NCBI GenBank assembly: GCA_017591395.1
Contig: WEDG01000887.1
Location: forward strand, 1-64,000
Source: Schistocephalus solidus
Lineage: Eukaryota > Platyhelminthes > Cestoda > Diphyllobothriidea > Diphyllobothriidae
Reading direction: 5' to 3'
DNA length: 64,000 nucleotides
Below the pieces are notes generated by a model, which worked only from the letters and a program-made list of their open reading frames with translations, made no database searches and was not told the origin of the DNA. A program made the position numbers and the translations under genes. Numbering within the stretch: position 1 is the stretch's first letter; every line of letters begins with the position of its first letter. Of the stretch, positions 58,610-64,000 are shown piece after piece.

Positions 58610-61600
58610 ATACGCGATAGTTCGACGGTTCCCACCGTATGCTGTAGCGACGGTGACTCGCGCTGGATTATAGTGACAGTAAATTTGCGCTGCATCTACC
58701 TCACTCTCTGTTACACTCCTCAACCTGGACCCGGTGTCAAGACAGAGCCAAGAAGACCGGAGATGGGAGAGGGCGCAAGCCCACTCACTGTGGTCCAATG
58801 CAAAAAAGGAAAACGACAACACAAAAGAGGGCTGGCTCGGATCTCAACGGATTAGGAGTGTCATGAAGGACACATTAAGAAGGAGCCATTGCAGCCTGAC
58901 TATCAATAGGTTACTCAGCCATTGCGCATAAACGCGCGCACTAGCCTGACCACGCAGTTCAAATTATCCCGTCAGTTGGCAAAATTCCAAGTCACGGCTT
59001 TTAGCGCACCATGATAGTTTCAAGCGCGTCAGATTGTTTATAGTAAGGAAAAATGCGCTGAGTCGTCGACCCCACTCTCTCTCCTGCCGCCTACAATCCC
59101 ACCGCCGTCCGAGCCGGTCAGTTGTCTAATGTGGGAGTGGGTGCATTGACTGATGGATCGGCGTACCTGTCTTCGCGCGCCACGGCATGACCTGGCCCCC
59201 ATAATGCACACACCAGGATTCACTAAACCAGAGGATACGGTGGAGCCATCGCCGTCTGCCTCCTTGTCCACTGCCCAGCCACACAACGCGCAAAACACTA
59301 AGCTGATGGCGTCTTCTGGTGTAAGCGTCAGATTGGCAACCTTCCAAGCCAACGTTTCTAGGAGGCCGTGATATTTTAGGTACATAGTGACGGTTAAGGT
59401 GTTGTGTATGTATTGGTGAAGGCATTGTCCGCTGATGTGATTTAGCCTACGATGGTTATCGTGGAGCCACATGTGGCCTAATAGGCCCTTGTGTTGTGTA
59501 GAGGTGTGGGAGCAGGGAGGGCAGTGGAGGTGGGTGCGTCAACAGTACGTCGGAGCCCCAGGCACTGGTTTGCCAGCCTCCATGTGATGGATTCGCAAGT
59601 GACCGACTAGGCCGATGCGTGAGTTGAAGTTGCGGGCGCAATCTGGGCAGGACAAATCTGGAGGGGCTGGAAGATGTCGTTCGTATTAGTGTGGGTGGCA
59701 GGGGCGGTGAGAAGGGCAGGAGCGGAAGGTGTGCATGGGTTATCAATATTGTCGGCATTGTGGTGAATTCCGCTGTCATGGATGCGCATTTGACCGAAAA
59801 GGCCCATGCGATGAGTAAATGCGCGAGGACAGTGAGGGCAGTGGAATTTGTGATCTCTGCTGTGTGTTGGGGCTCCAGGCACTGGTTCACCAACCTCTTT
59901 ACGATACATCCGTAAGTGACCGACCAGGGCGATGCGTGAGGTGAATGTACGGTTGTAAAGAGGACAGTTTAGGACCGAGCCCTCATCGCTAGTGGTGGTG
60001 GTGGTTGTGGCGATGGTGGTTGAAGTAACAGGTGATGAGTATTGCGATGTGGTCTCTATGATGGCGGGGGTAGGGGAATTGGTGCTAGGAGTGATCGCGG
60101 GGGGTGGGGGTCCAAAGGAGGGTTGGCTGAAGTTGACGCAGAAGTTAGTTGTCAGATTGTTGTTGCATTGCGTCCGAAGATGCCCGACCAATCCGATTCG
60201 CGCGCGGAAGGTGCGTTGACTGCGCGGAGTGTTGGAAAGGCTTCTGCATTCGCAGTGTGGGTCCGGGACGCTGGTAACTTTCGTGCCGCCTTTTTGGCCT
60301 TGGCGGCGCCGATCCGATTGACTTCGTACATTGCTGCCCCTGTCTTCCTCCAGGCCGGTGGTTTCAGGGCGTGGTCCTCCCAGTTTGCCGGGTCGATCTG
60401 CAGCTGCTTCAGGAAGTCTTTAGAGTGTCCTTGTAGCGTCGTACTTGACCCTCTTGTCAACCAGAACCCGTGGCGACATCTCCGTAGAAAAGTCGTTTGG
60501 GGAGTCGCTCGTCGTCCATTCTCACCAGGTGGCCGCTCCATCGCAGTTGCAGTTGTTTCAGCTGAGCTTGGATGCTGTGTAGGCCTGTTCGTTCCAGCAC
60601 ATCTGTGTCTGGGATCCTGTCTTGCCATCTCAGCTTTAGTATTCTGCGGAGGCAGCTGAGTTGGAAGTGGTTGAGTTTCTGCGCTTGTTTTTGGTAGATG
60701 GTCCAAGTCTCCTCTACGTACACCAGCGTCGGCAAGATGATAGCTTTGTACAACTCGAGTTTGGTGCTCAGTTGGAGACCCTGTCGATTCCAGACAACGT
60801 TCTTCATGCGTCCGACTGCTTGGCTGGCTTTGGCGATCCGGTGGGCGACCTCATCGTCAACTTTGGTGCTGCGTGCGAGGTTGCTGCCCAGGTCGATGAA
60901 TTTATCCACGGACTTCAGTTGGGCGCCGTTTACATTGATGCGAGCTGTGCTGTAAGTGGTATTGGGTGGCGGCTGATGCATGACCACCGTTTTCTCCGTG
61001 TCGATGCGCTGTCCGACGTTGTCACAGGTAGCAGCAAAGAGGTCCATGCTCCTCTGCATGTCCCCTTCTGTCTTTGCATTGAGTGTGCAGTCGTCAGCTA
61101 AGAGAAGTTCGTGGATAGTGGCTGTGGATACACTCGAATGGAAATGCATCTGCCGTTGGTTGAGGAGTCGGCCGTCTGTGCAGTAAGCGATGGAAACCCG
61201 GCGCATTCGTCACGGTAGGCGTCCGTAAGCATGGCAGAGAACATGAGATTGAAGAGGGTAGGCGCGATGACGCATCCTGCTTCACTCCGTCGGTAACTGC
61301 GAATGCTTCGGGTACCGTCCCGTTGTCAGTGACACCCGTCGTCATCCCGTCATGAAGCTGACGCACCATGTGCGTGAACCGTTCAGGACAGTCTAATTTC
61401 GGCACGAATTTCCAAAGTCCATCGCGATTCACTGTGTCAAAGGCTTTCGTTAGGTCCACAAAGGTAGTGCAGAGCTGCGTCCGCATCTCTTGGAACTTAT
61501 TTTGTAGCTGGTGAGTGGCAAACATCATGACGGTTGCTCCGCGAAATCGTCGAAAGCCAGATTGGCTTTCCGTGAGCATGCCCTCCTCTAGGTGACAGTT

Positions 61601-63030
61601 CAGACGATTGAAAAGGGTACAGGCGAAGGTCTTCCCGGTGACTTTGAGAAACGAGGTCTCTATGGTTATCACAGAGTTGTCGGTTCCCCCTCTGCTTGTA
61701 GAGATGGACGATGGGCGCGTCTTTTAAATCCTGAGGAACTTGTCCTTGGCACTACCTCTCCTGGAAGATTGTTGTGAGTTCCATCATCAGTCGTGGCCCG
61801 CCGTGCTTTTAGACTTTCGGTGGGATTGCGTCGGATCCCGGTGCTTTCCCTCTGGAAATCTGTTACACTGCCCGGATGGTTTCTGGTAGGGAAGGCGGCA
61901 GATCCAGGTCATTTTTCGTGTCCACTTGATGGAGGTGGTCAATGGCAGCATTGGAGATGACTGATGAGCAATTAAGGACACTTCTGAAGTGCTCGGCACA
62001 GCGCTTCAGAGTTTGGGATTCCTCCGCCAGAAGTGTTGTGCCGTCAGAGCTGAGCAGCGGTGCCTTTCTCTTGATGCAGGGGCCTTAGATAGCCTTGATG
62101 GCTTTGAAAAAGTTTCATTTCATTGCGGTCCGCATACCCTTGGTTTTCCTCAGCCTTTCGGACCATCCAGTCGTCCTGCACCTCCCGCAATCGTTGCTGT
62201 ACAAGGCGGTGGCATCCGAAAAAGGCTGCTTTGGTGGTCCCAGTCCGAAGGTTCTTGTACGCCATGTTCAGTCGACTCCTTCGTGCGAGATTGCTGATTT
62301 CGGCGTCATTCTCTTCAAACCAGTCCTAGCGTTGAAGACGTGCGTGTCCGAAGACTTCGAGGGAGTTAGACTGGATGACACTACGCATTTGACCTGGCAA
62401 TCGCTTACTTTGTGGCATTCGTCGGGTTTGACGTCGGAGCCTCATCTTGGAGATGACGAGGCGGTGATCCGTCCAACCATCGGCATCGTGGATAGCCTTG
62501 GTAACCAGCACGTCCTGTCGATCTCGCCTCCGGACGAGAACATAGTCCAAAAGCTGCCAGCGCCGCGACCGGGGGCATCCATTTGGCCTTCTCTTGCGTC
62601 GTAAGGCGGAAGAATGGATTGGTCAACAAGAGACGGCGTTCCGCACAGGTTCACAGAAAAAGGAGGCCGTTATCGTTACAGCTACCGAGACCGTGGGGAC
62701 CCAGTACTCCCTGTACGACAGCATGGTCAGTCCCGACGCGTGCTTTGAAGTCGCCAACGGCAATCAACTTATTCGCCTTCGGCACAGTCGCCAGGAGGGC
62801 GTGCAGGTCCTCTTATAATTTGTCCTTCGCCGCATCAGTGCTCGTCCTTGGGGGCGATTGAGGGAGTGGGGCGACGTAGGCGCTGAGGATGATGGCGAAA
62901 TTGTCTCCCTGAAGAGGTAGACGTAGGCTCGTCAGGCGATCATTGCTACCCTGCGGCAGGCTGGGCAGACGTCCCACAATGTCGTTCTGGATGGTGAAGG
63001 CGACTCAATCGTCTTTCCTTCTCACCGTTG
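58610..63030 (-). mobile_element. RTE-like LINE with C-terminal zinc fingers, longest copy
   Basis: Reading the minus strand downward: endonuclease ([97 protein letters not shown]), then a connector (RRLVQQRLREVQDDWMVRKA). The reverse transcriptase follows (61.99-60.46 kb): [90 protein letters not shown]. Then the basic connector and fingers (LVGHLRMY, HCPHCPRAFTHRMGLFGQMR) with a threonine/serine-rich linker. Frameshifts (for example near 61220 and 60470) and stops make it dead, but the catalytic residues are mostly present. The 3' UTR runs to about 58610. It lies antisense, probably in the next intron of the TMEM87-like gene. Confidence 0.85.
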
Positions 63031-63169
63031 CTGCATGCTCGGCTTTTTGCGTACGGAGTTGTCTTCCAGTTTATCCGACGTCATTGCTTTATCTGCAACT
63101 GCACCAGTCATTGTAATCGGCTTCAGACCTTTCCTACATTAACACTGGGCCTCATGACCTGGCGCCCGA

Positions 63170-63432
63170 TGATTGCCTCCTGTTGTTTTGTCGGTTGCGA
63201 TCGGGAATATGGACTATGAAAGTGTGGTGTTCACCGATCTGGGTATGACTGGCTGATGACGGCTAATAAGCCAGAAATGGCCATTCCGGTCTCCCTTGTC
63301 TTTGTCGGTTCCATCTTATCAAAAAATATCTCAAGTCGCTATGCGACTGCCCGCGAGGGCTCTAAAGTGAGCTCCAAGGCACAGCGGAACATCAGTGTTC
63401 CTTAACCAGATCGGTGAACACCACACTTTCAT
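63170..63432 (+). repeat. SINE (family 2) body flanked by a 27-bp inverted repeat
   Basis: 63240-63330 is the non-tRNA body of the SINE also seen at 8941-9105 and 9205-9437; the tRNA head is missing. It is bracketed by TGAAAGTGTGGTGTTCACCG (63218-63243) and its reverse complement (63402-63428). The same flanking sequence is recognisable at 9119-9165 between the two SINE copies there. Confidence 0.6.
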
Positions 63433-64000
63433 ATATATATATGGCTCGGATCAGTTCGGCCAATGCCAATAAGGCAAACGAGCATGCGGAACCGAGAGCC
63501 CACGCTTACGGAAAAGCGGGGTAGTGGTAGAAGGTCACATGACCAAAGTCAAACACGGCCTCACCAATGCGCCCGTAAAACGGATAACAACTCACGAGAG
63601 CAGCAACGACTGATCAGTCCGCTAATTGACGTGGGGAAGGCCAACAGACACGCTGCCTTGCCTTAACCTACGACGGCTCCAAAGGGGTCAGTGGTCACGC
63701 GAGCCCGCAGGCGTTCAACCTCGTGGAGGAGGTCAGCAGCGAATGGGCAGGTCAAATTTCACGCGTCCACCATGGATATAATACGAGGCACGGGGCAAGA
63801 CTGACTAACTCAAGACCACCTAGAGTAGCAAGCACTATACTCTGATAATGGAAGCGTGAAGGCTTTCGAAACGTCAGTACAAATACAATTTGGTCCATGA
63901 ACTTGCCCCCTCTTCTTCTTCTTCTTCTTCTTCTTCTTCTTCTTCTTCTTCTTCTTCTCCAGCTTCAACTGACCCACTCTGATAAATGTTACAAGAACCC
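63433..64000. other. Unassigned sequence ending in a (TTC)n microsatellite
   Basis: 63911-63957 is an uninterrupted TTC/TCT repeat. The rest shows nothing I recognise; the frame at 63463-63666 is low in complexity and unsupported. Confidence 0.6.

Noticed and set aside
60042..60659. Plus-strand frames at 60042-60659, 60661-61101 and 62095-62604 as genes
   Set aside because: They are antisense shadows of the RTE-like polymerase and finger region on the minus strand, whose motifs are clear.
63911..63957. The TTC repeat as a functional element
   Set aside because: A simple microsatellite with no supporting context.
1..64000. CRISPR array, prokaryotic operon or defence system
   Set aside because: No regularly spaced direct repeats, no operon structure and no prokaryotic genes; introns, SINEs and LINEs show a eukaryotic genome.

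Overview
The window is nuclear DNA from a flatworm, most likely a tapeworm of the diphyllobothriidean kind (the Spirometra/Schistocephalus/Dibothriocephalus group). The sequence shows spliced genes with some introns of 36-40 nt beside introns of several kb. It also shows many decayed non-LTR retrotransposons. One abundant family is an RTE-like element whose reverse transcriptase is followed by C2H2-type fingers, a combination I associate with tapeworm genomes. The organism assignment is inference; there is no bacterial, plasmid, phage or CRISPR content.

Layout. 1-12724 is dominated by a large diverged inverted repeat (arms about 1-4535 and 9438-12724). Its spacer holds truncated RTE-like copies and tRNA-derived SINEs. 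12725-18281 is mostly unrecognised intergenic or intronic sequence with two tRNA-like heads. 18282-18692 (minus) is one exon of a kelch-repeat protein, apparently frameshifted. 19240-24358 holds a third copy of part of the inverted-repeat arm, a LINE ORF1 remnant with an RNA-binding-like fold, a head-to-head pair of CR1-like LINE 5' ends capped by tRNA-like sequences, and a SINE that ends in a LINE-like 3' tail. 24354-27079 and 35957-39715 are two close copies of one dead LINE; the second carries a 1005-bp insertion. 27080-33085 holds two truncated copies of another LINE and a nearly intact CR1-like LINE (28231-31410). 33810-35030 is a dead Penelope-like element.

The main cellular gene runs on the + strand from 35343 to beyond 58582. 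It can be pieced together exon by exon as a TMEM87-type seven-transmembrane Golgi protein. A signal peptide and the first luminal exons lie at 35343-35667, and the membrane domain is spread over exons at 45446, 46677, 48256, 52231 and 58393. The splice phases of the membrane-domain exons match perfectly. The 5' introns are tiny, whereas the later ones have filled with mobile DNA: the LINE duplicate, a 316-bp palindrome, RTE-like copies, a Tc1/mariner remnant and a CR1-like LINE. The exons encoding the middle of the luminal domain (35.8-45.4 kb) and the cytosolic tail were not found.

No obviously new biological system was found. The most informative items are the reconstructed TMEM87-like gene, the large inverted repeat, the LINE duplicate with a filled and an empty insertion site, the composite tRNA/LINE fold-back, and the SINE-LINE tail sharing.
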